A stretch of 64,000 nucleotides of DNA from Brachybacterium endophyticum (GCF_003130585.1 NZ_QFKX01000001.1:682001-746000), one strand, 5' to 3'; positions 16,674 through 26,227 are shown, counted from the stretch's first letter. Made by a program: numbers and translations. The notes: generated from the sequence alone by a model not told the origin.

Positions 16674-18760
16674 GCCCGTCCGAGACCGCGACCGACCCTG
16701 CGAGCGACACCGCGAGCGCACTCGCACCCGAGGCGCGATTGACCGAGGACCGCAGTTACGCCCCGCCGACGGCCCTCGCCGGCACGGCGAACGTCGGCCC
16801 GGGGGAGTACGAGCGGGCCGCGGCGGATCCCGTCGGGTTCTGGGAGGAGGCCGCGCACCGACTCGCCTGGCGCACGCCCTGGCACACCGCGCTGGACTGG
16901 CAGCCGCCCCGCGAGGACCCCGCCACCGGCGAGCTGAGCGTGCCGACGGTGCGCTGGTTCGAGGGCGGCACGCTCAACGTCGCCGAGAACTGCGTGGACC
17001 GCCACGTGCGGGAGGGCCGCGCGGAGAAGGTCGCCCTGTTCGTCGAGGGCGAGCGCGGCGACCGCGAGGCCGTCACCTATGCCGAGCTCCAGCAGCGCGT
17101 GTGTCGGACGGCCAACGCGCTCACGGATCTCGGCATCGGCCCCGGCGACCGCGTCGTCGTCTACCTGCCGGTGATCGTGGAGACCGTCGTCATCGCCCTG
17201 GCCTGCGCCCGCATCGGTGCCGTCCACTCCCTCGTCTTCGGCGGCTTCAGCGCCGAGGCCGTGCGTTTCCGCCTGCAGGACACCGGAGCGAAGCTCCTGG
17301 TCACCTCCGACGGCCAGTTCCGTCGCGGCACGGCCGTCGAGGTCAAGTCCGCGGCCGACGCCGCCGCGGCGAACCTCCCGGACCTCGAGCACGTGCTCGT
17401 CGTGCGCAGGACCGGGCAGGACGTCGAGTGGACCGACGGTCGCGACCTGTGGTGGCACGAGGTCGTGGACCCCGCGAGCCCCGAGCACGAGGCCCCCGCC
17501 TTCGATGCCGAGCATCCTCTGTTCATCATCTACACCTCCGGGACCACCGGGAAGCCCAAGGGCCTCGTCCACACCTCCGGCGGCTACCTCGCCCACGCCT
17601 CCTGGGCGCACTGGGCGCACTTCGACGCGACCGAGGACGACGTCCACTGGTGCACGGCGGATCTGGCCTGGGTCACCGCCCACACCTACGAGATCTACGG
17701 ACCGCTGGCCAACGGGCTCACCCAGGTGATCTACGAGGGCACCCCGGACACCCCGCACCGGGAGCGCCACCTCGAGATCATCGAGCGCTACGGCGTCACC
17801 TGCTACTACACGGCGCCCACCCTGATCCGCACCTTCATGTCCTGGTTCGGGCAGGAGCTGCCGGGCGGCCACGACCTCTCCTCCCTGCGGCTGCTGGGCA
17901 CCGTGGGGGAGTCCATCAACCCCGAGGCCTGGGTGTGGTTCCGCCGCACCTTCGGGCGCGGGGAGCTGCCGATCGTGGACACCTGGTGGCAGTCGGAGAC
18001 CGGCGCCGCCATGGTCGCCCCTCTTCCCGGAGCCACCACCCTGAAGCCCGGCTCGGCGACCCGAGCCCTTCCCGGCATCGACGTCGCCGTCGTCGACGAG
18101 GCGGGCGAGGAGGTCGAGCCCGGACGCGCCGGAGCCCTGGTGGTGCGTCGGCCCTGGCCCGGCATGGCGCGCACCGTGTGGGGCGACCCCGAGCGCTACC
18201 GCGACTCCTACTGGCGTGCCCACGCGGGCCGCGGCGAGCACGGCGGCTACTACCTCGCGGGCGACAGCGCCACGATCGACACCGACGGCTGTCTGTGGGT
18301 GCTCGGACGCCTCGACGATGTCGTGAACGTGTCCGGGCACCGCCTCTCCACCATCGAGATCGAGTCCTCCCTGGTCGCCGACCCCGCCGTCGCCGAAGCC
18401 GGTGTGGCGGGCGTGTCCGACCCGGTCACCGGCCAGGCCGTCGCCGCCTTCGTCACGCCGAGCGGCTGCGCGGACGATGCGGTGATCGACCCCGATCGCC
18501 TGCGTGCCCTGGCACGGCGGGAGATCGGACCGATCGCCAAGCCCCGTCACGTGCTCGAGGTCGGGGACCTGCCCAAGACCCGCTCGGGCAAGATCATGCG
18601 GCGTCTGCTGGCCGACCTCGTGCACGCCGAGCGCGACCGCCGGGCGGGGCGCACCCCCGTGCCGCTGGGCGACGTGACCTCGCTGCAGAACCCGGAGGCC
18701 GTCGACACCGTCGCCCGGATCCTCGCCGACCTGCCGGAGGACCACCCGATCCTCACCTGA
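16670..18760 (+). CDS. acs: Acetyl-CoA synthetase (AMP-forming) or close acyl-CoA synthetase
   Basis: A 696-residue ANL-superfamily ligase that activates acetate or a similar short acid to acyl-CoA through acyl-AMP. The N-terminal ACAS_N domain, the P-loop YTSGTTGKPKG at 288-298, the WWQSETG acyl-binding region and the C-terminal KTRSGKIMRR with the regulatory, acetylatable Lys641 are present. The Trp in the WWQSETG segment agrees with a small acyl pocket (acetate). It is unusual inside a sulfonate operon. It may capture acetate or a related carbon product left after C-S cleavage, or be the cell's main Acs by chance. Coupled to ssuC by ATGA. Confidence 0.9.
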   Translation: MSPSETATDPASDTASALAPEARLTEDRSYAPPTALAGTANVGPGEYERAAADPVGFWEEAAHRLAWRTPWHTALDWQPPREDPATGELSVPTVRWFEGGTLNVAENCVDRHVREGRAEKVALFVEGERGDREAVTYAELQQRVCRTANALTDLGIGPGDRVVVYLPVIVETVVIALACARIGAVHSLVFGGFSAEAVRFRLQDTGAKLLVTSDGQFRRGTAVEVKSAADAAAANLPDLEHVLVVRRTGQDVEWTDGRDLWWHEVVDPASPEHEAPAFDAEHPLFIIYTSGTTGKPKGLVHTSGGYLAHASWAHWAHFDATEDDVHWCTADLAWVTAHTYEIYGPLANGLTQVIYEGTPDTPHRERHLEIIERYGVTCYYTAPTLIRTFMSWFGQELPGGHDLSSLRLLGTVGESINPEAWVWFRRTFGRGELPIVDTWWQSETGAAMVAPLPGATTLKPGSATRALPGIDVAVVDEAGEEVEPGRAGALVVRRPWPGMARTVWGDPERYRDSYWRAHAGRGEHGGYYLAGDSATIDTDGCLWVLGRLDDVVNVSGHRLSTIEIESSLVADPAVAEAGVAGVSDPVTGQAVAAFVTPSGCADDAVIDPDRLRALARREIGPIAKPRHVLEVGDLPKTRSGKIMRRLLADLVHAERDRRAGRTPVPLGDVTSLQNPEAVDTVARILADLPEDHPILT

Positions 18761-18834
18761 AAGACGCCCCCGACCATCATCGCTACGATCGCCAACGATC
18801 CGATCGAGAACGATCCGACCACCAGGAGGTCCCC

Positions 18835-20094
18835 GTGACCACGACCGCTCCCGTGAGCGCCCTCGAGACGCCGCTGAAGTTCGCCTACTGGGTGCCCAAC
18901 GTCTCCGGAGGCCTCGTCGTCTCCACCATCGAGCAGCGCACCGACTGGCAGCTGCCCTACAACTCCTCGCTCGCGAAGATCGCCGAGGACTCGGGCTTCG
19001 AGTACGCCCTCACCCAGACCCGCTACGCCGCGAGCTACGGCGCCTCCCAGCAGCACGAGGCCTCGGCCTTCAGCCTGGCCCTGCTCGGGGCGACCGAGCG
19101 GCTGCGCGTGATCGCCGCCTTCCACCCCGGCATGTGGCACCCGGGCGTGCTCGCCAAGTGGGTGAACACCGCCGACCAGCTCTCGGGCGGCCGCGCGGCG
19201 GTCAACATAGTCTCGGGCTGGCTGAAGGACGAGTTCACCGGCTTCGGCCTGCCCTGGCTCGAGCACGACGAGCGCTACGTGCGCACCGAGGAGTTCATCC
19301 GCGCCCTGCGCGGCCTGATCACCGAGGACGGTTACTCCCAGGACGGCCAGTACTACACGATCGACGACTTCACGCTCTCCCCGAAGCCGGTCGACGTGCC
19401 CGGCCGCGCCCACCCGGAGATCTTCTTCGGCGGGAACTCCACGGCCGCGCAGGGCGTCGCCGGCCGCGTCGCCGACTGGTACTTCTCCAACGGCCGTGAC
19501 CTCGAGGGGTACGCCGGCAACGTCGAGGGCGTGCGCGCCTCCGCCGAGAAGGCCGGCCGCTCGCCGCGCTTCGGCCTGAACGGCTTCGTGATCGCCCGTG
19601 ATTCCCGCAAGGAGGCTGAGGAGACCCTGCGCGAGATCGTCGCCAAGGCCCACCGGCCGGCGGTCGAGGGCTTCCAGAAGTCCGTCCAGGAGGCGGGTGC
19701 CTCCACGAAGGACGGGAAGGGCATGTGGGCCGACTCCTCCTTCGAGGACCTCGTGCAGTACAACGACGGCTTCAAGACCCGGCTCCTGGGCACCCCCGAG
19801 GAGATCGCCGAGCGCATCGTCTCCTACAAGGAGATCGGGGTGAACCTGCTCCTGACCTGCTACCTCAACTTCACCGAGGAGGTCGCCGGCTTCGGGCGCG
19901 AGGTGATGCCGATCGTCCGCGAGCTCGAGAAGGACCTGGCGCGCAAGCACGGCACCGAGCTCGACGTCTCGCAGATCCCCGACGTGCCCGGCGTGAGCGC
20001 CGAGCAGGCCACCGCGGCGGCCGACGCGACGCTGCCCGCCAGCGGCGCGAACGGTTCGAACGGCGCCGGCGCGGACCAGGAGGACGCCGCGTGA
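18835..20094 (+). CDS. sfnG: SfnG-type dimethylsulfone monooxygenase (FMNH2-dependent, LLM class)
   Basis: A 419-residue flavin-dependent TIM-barrel enzyme. SfnG converts dimethylsulfone to methanesulfinate with FMNH2 and O2. Strong family marks, recalled from Pseudomonas SfnG, are FAYWVPNVSGGLVVSTIEQRT near the start, AVNIVSGW, PWLEHDERY and SFEDLVQYNDGFKT. The nearest alternative is the alkanesulfonate monooxygenase SsuD, which shares the fold but not this N-terminus. No flavin reductase is encoded nearby, so FMNH2 must come from elsewhere. About 45 residues of Ala/Gly/Asn-rich tail extend the usual length. GTG start with AGGAGG five bases upstream, after a 74-base spacer; the stop overlaps metY as GTGA. 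Confidence 0.9.
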   Translation: MTTTAPVSALETPLKFAYWVPNVSGGLVVSTIEQRTDWQLPYNSSLAKIAEDSGFEYALTQTRYAASYGASQQHEASAFSLALLGATERLRVIAAFHPGMWHPGVLAKWVNTADQLSGGRAAVNIVSGWLKDEFTGFGLPWLEHDERYVRTEEFIRALRGLITEDGYSQDGQYYTIDDFTLSPKPVDVPGRAHPEIFFGGNSTAAQGVAGRVADWYFSNGRDLEGYAGNVEGVRASAEKAGRSPRFGLNGFVIARDSRKEAEETLREIVAKAHRPAVEGFQKSVQEAGASTKDGKGMWADSSFEDLVQYNDGFKTRLLGTPEEIAERIVSYKEIGVNLLLTCYLNFTEEVAGFGREVMPIVRELEKDLARKHGTELDVSQIPDVPGVSAEQATAAADATLPASGANGSNGAGADQEDAA

Positions 20095-21437
20095 GCGCCT
20101 CGGACCAGGAGCGCAGCTTCGGCTTCCGCACCCGGGCCCTCCACGCCGGCGGCACGCCCGATGCCGTCCACGGGGCCCGTGCGGTGCCGATCTACCAGAC
20201 CACCTCCTACGTCTTCGACGACGCCAACGACGCCGCGACCCTGTTCGCCCTGCAGAAGTACGGCAACATCTACTCGCGGATCGGCAACCCGACCGTCGCG
20301 GCCTTCGAGGAGCGCGTGGCGTCCCTCGAGGGAGGGATCGGTGCGGTCGCGACCGCCTCGGGGATGAGCGCGGAGTTCATCACCTTCGCGGCGCTCGCCG
20401 GGGCGGGTGACCACATCGTCGCCTCCGCACAGCTCTACGGCGGCACCGTCACCCAGCTCGACGTCACTCTGCGTCGCTTCGGGGTCGAGACCACCTTCGT
20501 GCCCTCCTCGGAGGCCGCGGACTACGCGGCGGCGATCCGGCCGGAGACCAAGGCGCTCTACGTCGAGATCATCGGCAACCCCTCGGGGGAGATCGCCGAC
20601 CTCGCCGCGCTCGCCGAGATCGCCCATGCCGCCGACATCCCGCTGGTCGTCGACGCGACCCTCGCGACGCCGTACCTGGTGCGGCCGCTCGAGCACGGGG
20701 CGGACATCGTCCTGCACTCGGCCACCAAGTTCCTGGGCGGGCACGGCACCACCCTCGGCGGCGTCGTCGTCGAGTCGGGCCGCTTCGACTGGGGCAACGG
20801 CAAGTTCCCCGCCATGACGGAGCCCGTCGAGAGTTACGGCGGGCTCAGCTGGTGGGCGAACTTCGGCGAGTACGGGTTCCTCACCAAGCTGCGCTCCGAG
20901 CAGCTTCGTGACATCGGGCCCTCGCTGAGCGCGCAGTCGGCCTTCCAGCTGCTGCAGGGCGTCGAGACCCTTCCGCAGCGCATCGACGCCCACCTGGCGA
21001 ACGCGCGCGAGGTCGCCACCTGGCTCGAGCAGGACCCCCGCGTCGCGTACGTGACCTGGGCGGGCCTGGAGAGCCACCCCCACCACGAGCGCGCCGAGCG
21101 GTACCTGCCGTTGGGCCCGGGGTCCGTCTTCGCCTTCGGCGTCCATCCGACGGGCGAGTTCGACGACGATGCCGAGCGGGCCACCGCGGCCCGTGAGACC
21201 GGTGAGGCGGTGATCGGGAACCTGCGGCTCGCCTCGCACCTGGCGAACATCGGCGATGCGCGCACGCTCGTCATCCATCCGGCGTCCACCACCCACCAGC
21301 AGCTCACTCCCGAGCAGCTGCTCGCGGGCGGCGTGGCGCCGGACCTGATCCGCATCTCGGTGGGGCTCGAGGACGCCGAGGACATCATCTGGGACCTCGA
21401 CCAGGCGATCACGAGTGCGACGGGAGTGGAGCGATGA
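20091..21437 (+). CDS. metY: O-acetylhomoserine sulfhydrylase (Cys/Met metabolism PLP enzyme)
   Basis: A 448-residue PLP enzyme that makes homocysteine from O-acetylhomoserine and sulfide, feeding methionine. The internal-aldimine Lys213 is in [10 protein letters not shown], the PLP-ring Asp188 is in [10 protein letters not shown], and [22 protein letters not shown] is the family N-terminal signature. The MetY length, longer than MetB or MetC, supports sulfhydrylase activity. Here it would use sulfide from sulfite released during desulfonation. The GTG start overlaps the sfnG stop and its own stop overlaps the CoA-binding gene. This direct pairing of sulfur release with sulfide fixation supports a single assimilation operon. 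Confidence 0.92.
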   Translation: MSASDQERSFGFRTRALHAGGTPDAVHGARAVPIYQTTSYVFDDANDAATLFALQKYGNIYSRIGNPTVAAFEERVASLEGGIGAVATASGMSAEFITFAALAGAGDHIVASAQLYGGTVTQLDVTLRRFGVETTFVPSSEAADYAAAIRPETKALYVEIIGNPSGEIADLAALAEIAHAADIPLVVDATLATPYLVRPLEHGADIVLHSATKFLGGHGTTLGGVVVESGRFDWGNGKFPAMTEPVESYGGLSWWANFGEYGFLTKLRSEQLRDIGPSLSAQSAFQLLQGVETLPQRIDAHLANAREVATWLEQDPRVAYVTWAGLESHPHHERAERYLPLGPGSVFAFGVHPTGEFDDDAERATAARETGEAVIGNLRLASHLANIGDARTLVIHPASTTHQQLTPEQLLAGGVAPDLIRISVGLEDAEDIIWDLDQAITSATGVER

Positions 21438-21946
21438 CCGACACCGGTACGAACGGATCCGGGACCCGCAGCTGGCAGGGGCCCTCGGCTCCGGAACGTC
21501 TCGGGATCCTGCGGCGCGCCAGGTCGGTCGCGATCGTCGGCGCGTCCGCGAACCCCTCGCGGGCGAGCTACTTCGTGGCGACCTACCTGCTCTCGAGCTC
21601 CCCTTACGACGTCTACTTCGTGAACCCGCGGGCCGAGACGATCCTGGGCCGACCGGCCTACGACTCGCTCGCCGACCTGCCGGTGGTGCCGGACATCGTC
21701 GATGTCTTCCGTCGCCACGACGACCTGCCGGGGGTCGCCCGTGAGGCGGTCTCCGTCGGTGCGAAGGCTCTCTGGCTCCAGCTCGGCTCCTGGAACGAGG
21801 AGGCCGCGCAGATCGCGGAGTCGGCGGGACTGGACGTGGTCATGGACCGATGCCTGAAGATCGAGCACGCGCGATTCCACGGGGGCCTCCATCTGGCCGG
21901 TTTCAACACCGGCGAGATCACCTCGCGCAAGCAGAGGATTGCGTGA
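21434..21946 (+). CDS. CoA-binding (YccU-like) Rossmann protein
   Basis: A 170-residue protein of the CoA_binding_2 family. The nucleotide-binding start SVAIVGASANPSRAS is at about 31-45, followed by the usual alternating strands and ending with HARFHGGLH. These small proteins resemble the CoA-binding domain of succinyl-CoA synthetase and have no settled role; they often stand next to metY-type genes in actinobacteria. It is the last gene of the operon, coupled by ATGA, and is followed 38 bases later by a strong hairpin. Confidence 0.85.
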   Translation: MTDTGTNGSGTRSWQGPSAPERLGILRRARSVAIVGASANPSRASYFVATYLLSSSPYDVYFVNPRAETILGRPAYDSLADLPVVPDIVDVFRRHDDLPGVAREAVSVGAKALWLQLGSWNEEAAQIAESAGLDVVMDRCLKIEHARFHGGLHLAGFNTGEITSRKQRIA

Positions 21947-21984
21947 GGATGAGATTTTCCTGATGAGATAGTGGTGCAGATCCG

Positions 21985-22016
21985 GTGGCCGGTTCCCCTG
22001 AGGGGGAGCCGGCCAC
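21985..22016 (+). terminator. 14-bp stem-loop closing the organosulfur operon
   Basis: GTGGCCGGTTCCCC at 21985-21998 pairs with GGGGAGCCGGCCAC at 22003-22016 across a 4-base TGAG loop, with one G-T pair. A short TTCT follows. The position 38 bases after the last stop codon fits an intrinsic terminator. Confidence 0.8.
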
Positions 22017-22317
22017 TTCTGTGTGGGACTGGGTGCGGCGGGACACGGTGCGAAGACGGGGAACGGTGCAGGCCATAATCGTGCCAGGGCTCCACGTCCG
22101 TGGAGGGTGGTCTGTGGAAAAGTGGCCGAAAAGCGATGTCGGATGCGCGTGACTTGCGAATGTCGGTATCGAATGTGGAGAACTCGATAATGTGGAGGAT
22201 TGGTCGTCCGCGTCTTTATCAACAATCTCGCCGAGAGATGGAGAATGGCGTGTTCCGTGATATTCTGGAGGCAGTTCTCCCGCTGGTGACGACGAGGTCG
22301 GAAAGGGGGCGGGGAGG
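22017..22317. other. AT-richer intergenic patch before the DUF222 gene
   Basis: No convincing gene is seen between the terminator and the ATG at 22318. Base use drops to roughly 53% GC in parts (for example 22201-22260), clearly below the neighbourhood. The stretch holds candidate promoter elements such as GATAAT and TATTCT but none with a good partner box. The last bases, GGGGCGGGGAGG, form a purine-rich ribosome site directly before the next start. Confidence 0.5.
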
Positions 22318-23967
22318 ATGCTCCAGGACGATGCGCGCGGCGGCGACGTCCACGCCGACGGCCCTCCGGCACGCGAACCGAGCCCTCGACGCCTGGCGCG
22401 GGGCCCGCGGCCCCGCACCCCGATCTCCCGCGACGCGGTCGGCCCGCGGGCGCTCACGGAGGAGGATCCCGAACTCACCGAGGAGCTGCAGGCCCTCTGG
22501 GACCTCGGCGTCGAGGAGTCGAGGGCCGCGGTGGTCCAGATGCGCGCCCTCGCCCCGCTGTGGGCCGACCGCGATGCCCCGAACGCCGAGCCACACACCG
22601 GGGACGCGGAGGACGCCGAGGTCGCCATCTCCCTGCGCTGCACCATCGCCGGCGCCTATGGCCGGATCCGCGACGCACACGAGGCCGTCACGATCTTCCC
22701 CGCCCTCCTCGCCCGGGTCGAGGAGGGCGACCTGCCGATCGACTGGCTGCGGCGCGTGCTGCGACGCACCCGGGAGCTGCCCGTCGAGGACCGTCGGTAC
22801 GTCGATGAGCTCATGGGGACGTGGGAGTTCGGCGTCACTCCGGAGACCTTCCGCCGGCTGCTCTCCGAACTGGTCTGCTGGCTGAGGTCCCTGCTCGACC
22901 TGTCCCCGCTCGAACAGGCCGAGCAGCGCCGCCGCGTGGAGTCGCCGCAGATCGGGGAGGACGGCACGGCCAGCATCAGCATCGTCGGCCCGATCCCCGA
23001 GATCACCGCCTTCATGCAGCGTCTCGACGCCGCCGCGGAGACGCTCCAGCGAGCCCAGCGCCGAGCCATCGCCGAGGGGGAGCCCATCCCGTTCGACGAC
23101 GGGACGCTCGCCGCCGACGGCCGACCCTTCTCGAAGGGGCGCCTGCGCTACGAGACCCTGCGTCACGGCAGCCTCGACGTCGATGGCCTCGAGATCCCGG
23201 CAGAGCGGTTCCGCATGCTCATGACCGTCCCTGCCATGACCCTCATGGGCAGCTGCGAGGCACCGGGCATGATCGACGGCCGCCACCCCGTCCCTGCCGA
23301 GATGGCCCGGGAGCTTGCTGCCGGTCAGGAGGACTGGTACCGGGTGCTGACCGACCCCGTCACCGGTGCCTTCCTGCCCCTGCCTCCCGAGCGATACACA
23401 CCGACCCCGGCCATGCTCGAGCACCTGCGGCTGCGGAGCCCCGAGTGCGCCGTCCCCGGCTGCACCCGTTCCACGCGCCACGGTGCGGAGGCCGATCACA
23501 TCGAGGAGTTCGACCACGAGCACCCCTAGGCAGGCGGTCGCACCTCACTCGATGACCTGCACCTGCTGTGCACCGGCCATCACCAGATCAAGACCGGCCG
23601 CGAGATCGACCCGATGCGTCTCGAGGATCCCTCGACCCCGGAGGAGACGCCCCCTGACCCGCCGCCCCGACCTCGTTCGGGTCCCGTGGGAGCCTCCCCA
23701 CCCTTCCGACTCCCGAGCCGCGCCGTCGACGAGACGGTGCATCATCGCCGTCGGCCGGGGCGGACGCGCTGGGACCTGCGCGGCACAGCGAAGGTCACGG
23801 TCCAGGACTCGCGTGACCTCCTCACACCCCTGATCGCCCGGGACCTGCGGCTCGCCTGGGAGCAGCACCTCGCTGCCCCCGCGATCGACGCTGCCTCCGT
23901 CGCCGACGCGGTGGTGGAGACCTCCCCCGAGGGCTCGCAGGCGCCCCACCACGACCCGCCCTTCTGA
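22318..23967 (+). pseudogene. DUF222/HNH endonuclease-like gene (13E12 family) broken by an in-frame TAG
   Basis: The first 403 codons (22318-23526) encode a DUF222 region and the first half of an HNH domain (CAVPGC...EADHIEEFDHEHP). Then TAG occurs at 23527-23529. The same frame goes on with AGGRTSLDDLHLLCTGHHQIKTG, which is the second half of the HNH domain, and runs to a TGA at 23965-23967. No frameshift is needed: one base change (for example GAG or AAG to TAG) restores a 549-residue protein. The family is abundant in actinobacteria, with unproven nuclease function. The upstream patch is AT-richer than the surroundings. It could be a recent pseudogene, a read-through product, or a sequencing error. 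Confidence 0.85.
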
Positions 23968-24011
23968 GGAGGATCACAGGCACGGGCAACCGGATCGCTA
24001 GCATGGCCACC

Positions 24012-26090
24012 ATGTCCGACGAGCACCCCACCGCCGCCACAGCGCGGCGCGACCCTCGCCTGGTGACGCTGGAGCAGGACTCCGGATACCAGGTGCACGA
24101 GCGCATCGGTGCCGGCGGCATGGGCATCGTCTACCGCGCGCACGATGCCGACGGCAACGAGGTCGCGATCAAGCTGCTGCGCCATGACATCGCCGACGAC
24201 CCCCGTGCCCGCGAGCGCCTCGCCCGGGAGGTCGGCGCCCAGCGCCTCGTGCACAACGACAACATCGTGCGGATCCTCGACGCCGAGCTCGAGTCGGCCG
24301 ACGCCTTCGTCGTCACCGAGTTCGTCCCCGGCCCGACCCTCGAGGACGCCGTGCGCAGCGTGGGCGGTCTCCATCCCGAGCTGGTGCGTGAACTGGGCAT
24401 CGTGCTCGCCGAGTCCCTCGAGGACATCCACGCTGCCGGCGTCGTCCACCGTGACCTCAAGCCCTCCAACGTGCTGCTGCGCGGGGCCCGCGACGAGGAC
24501 CTCCAGGGCTACGACCCCGAGGGGTACGGCCTGGATCCCGTGATCATCGACTTCGGCATCGCCGTCGCCGCCGAGGAATCCCGTCTCACCTCGACGGGCC
24601 TGGTCATGGGCACGGCCGCCTACCTCGACCCCGAGGTCATGCGCAGCAACCGCACCGGCGAGACCGGCGACTGGTGGGCGCTGGCCGCGATGCTCGCCTT
24701 CGCCGCCACAGGCCGCGAGCCCTTCGGCAGCGGCCGCGCCGACCTCGTGCTGCTGCGTGCCGAGCGCGGGGAGATCGACGTCGACGGAGTGCCCGTCGAG
24801 CTCGGTCAGTGGTTCCGGGACGCCCTGCGATCCGAGCCCGAGGACCGTCCGAGCCCCCGTGAGCTGCGCGAACGCCTCGACCGTCTCGACCTCGACCGCT
24901 ACGCCCACGAAGGTGCGACCGAGGCGATCCCTGCCGGGACCGCCGGCGCGGGAGCCGCGACCGCGGCTGCAGGAGCCGGCGCGGCAGCGGGGTCTGCCGC
25001 CGCAGCCGACCCGCCCACCGAAGCCCTGCCGGCCACGGACGGGGAGGACACCCCGCCCGCCGGATCCGACCGCACCGAGGTGCTGTCGGCCGGCCCGCGC
25101 ACCGACTCCACGCGCCCGCAGGAGACCGGCGCAGCCGGAGCGGCCGCCGCGGATCCCGACCGCACGGAGGCCCTGCCCGCGGCCCGCCAGGATCCGGCCA
25201 CCGAGGTCATCCCCGTCGCGCAGAACCCCACCAAGGCCATGCCCGTCATTCGGGACGAGGACGAGCCGCAGGGCGGACCGGTGCACCGGCAGCCCGCTCC
25301 CGCGCCGGCGCCGGCACCTCAGCAGGAGCCGCCCACAGAACGGATGGCCCCGGTCGCCTCCGCGCCCCCGCAGCAGGCTCAGGACGCGCAGGATTCCCAG
25401 CGCATGCAGCCCTGGGCACCGTCGGCCCAGCAGCCCACCGGCAGCGAACAGGCAGGGCAGGGGCTCGCGAACCCGTACGGCGACTGGCAGCAGCCCCCGG
25501 CTCCACGTCGCCGCATCATCGTGTGGATCGGCCATCTGATCATCGTCGCGCTCGCGGCGGTGGCCCCGTACGTCTCGCTCGCCCTGCTGCTGGTGTTCGG
25601 CGCCCTCGCCCGCACCTGGGAGAAGTCGCACCGCACGGTGCTGGCCCGACGCTCGCGCGGCTCCTCGAGCAGCGGTGCCAGCACGGCGGCCGGCTTCGCC
25701 GCGCCCTTCCGCTTCCTGCTCGGACTCGTGGTGACGGCCCTGCAGGCGCTGCTCCCGCTGATCCTGGGCCTGCTGATCGGCCTGGGCGTGGTCGCCGCCT
25801 TCGACCTGGTCCAGCACACCCAGCTGCCCGACGCGGTGCCGTTCGCGATCGCGATGGCGGTCACCCTCCTGCTGGTCTGGGTGGGGATCGGCGCACGCAC
25901 CACGCGCGACGGCGCCCACCGCATCGTCGAGGCCGCGACGCCCGACCTCGTGTGGAGCCTGGTCGTCGGGGTGCTGCTGGTGCTCCTGCTCGGCGCGATC
26001 GTCTCGGTGATCGTGGCCCGCGGTGGCGCGACCGACTACATGCCCTTCTACCAGTGGCCGACGATCTCCCAGATCGCCTTCTGGCGCTGA
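24012..26090 (+). CDS. Ser/Thr protein kinase with polytopic C-terminal membrane domain
   Basis: A 692-residue kinase. The catalytic domain spans about 22-290: glycine loop GAGGMG at 33-38, Lys54 in VAIK, catalytic HRDLKPSN at 146-153 and IDFG ending at 182; LDPEV stands where APE is usual. A linker of about 200 residues is rich in Ala, Pro and Thr and repeats a TEALPA/TEVIPV-like element, likely phosphorylation sites. From about 497 to the end there are several long hydrophobic segments, instead of the single helix and PASTA domains of PknB. TAGCAT at 23999-24004 stands seven bases before the ATG at 24012, suggesting a leaderless message; an ATG at 24003 falls inside that box. Confidence 0.9.
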   Translation: MSDEHPTAATARRDPRLVTLEQDSGYQVHERIGAGGMGIVYRAHDADGNEVAIKLLRHDIADDPRARERLAREVGAQRLVHNDNIVRILDAELESADAFVVTEFVPGPTLEDAVRSVGGLHPELVRELGIVLAESLEDIHAAGVVHRDLKPSNVLLRGARDEDLQGYDPEGYGLDPVIIDFGIAVAAEESRLTSTGLVMGTAAYLDPEVMRSNRTGETGDWWALAAMLAFAATGREPFGSGRADLVLLRAERGEIDVDGVPVELGQWFRDALRSEPEDRPSPRELRERLDRLDLDRYAHEGATEAIPAGTAGAGAATAAAGAGAAAGSAAAADPPTEALPATDGEDTPPAGSDRTEVLSAGPRTDSTRPQETGAAGAAAADPDRTEALPAARQDPATEVIPVAQNPTKAMPVIRDEDEPQGGPVHRQPAPAPAPAPQQEPPTERMAPVASAPPQQAQDAQDSQRMQPWAPSAQQPTGSEQAGQGLANPYGDWQQPPAPRRRIIVWIGHLIIVALAAVAPYVSLALLLVFGALARTWEKSHRTVLARRSRGSSSSGASTAAGFAAPFRFLLGLVVTALQALLPLILGLLIGLGVVAAFDLVQHTQLPDAVPFAIAMAVTLLLVWVGIGARTTRDGAHRIVEAATPDLVWSLVVGVLLVLLLGAIVSVIVARGGATDYMPFYQWPTISQIAFWR

Positions 26091-26148
26091 GCGACGCAGA
26101 CCCCGAGTGACCTCGGCGGCATCCAGGCACGGTTCGAGAAGGCCTCGG

Positions 26149-26179
26149 TAGACTGCGCGGCGGGTCCCCGCGCGCGGGG
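26149..26179 (+). promoter_or_regulatory. Candidate -10 box and leader hairpin of the DsbA-like gene
   Basis: TAGACT at 26149-26154 fits a TAnnnT -10 box about 75 bases before the start codon. The presumed leader contains the perfect palindrome CCCCGCGCGCGGGG at 26166-26179. No clear -35 box is seen. GAGGAGG stands just before the ATG at 26228. Confidence 0.35.
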
Positions 26180-26227
26180 CACGCACCCCGACACGACCAT
26201 GCCGCCGCACGGTGGCGAGGAGGACCG

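Noticed and set aside
16016..18745. 909-codon open frame on the minus strand
   Set aside because: Antisense to ssuC and acs; low-complexity, no motif, no ribosome site.
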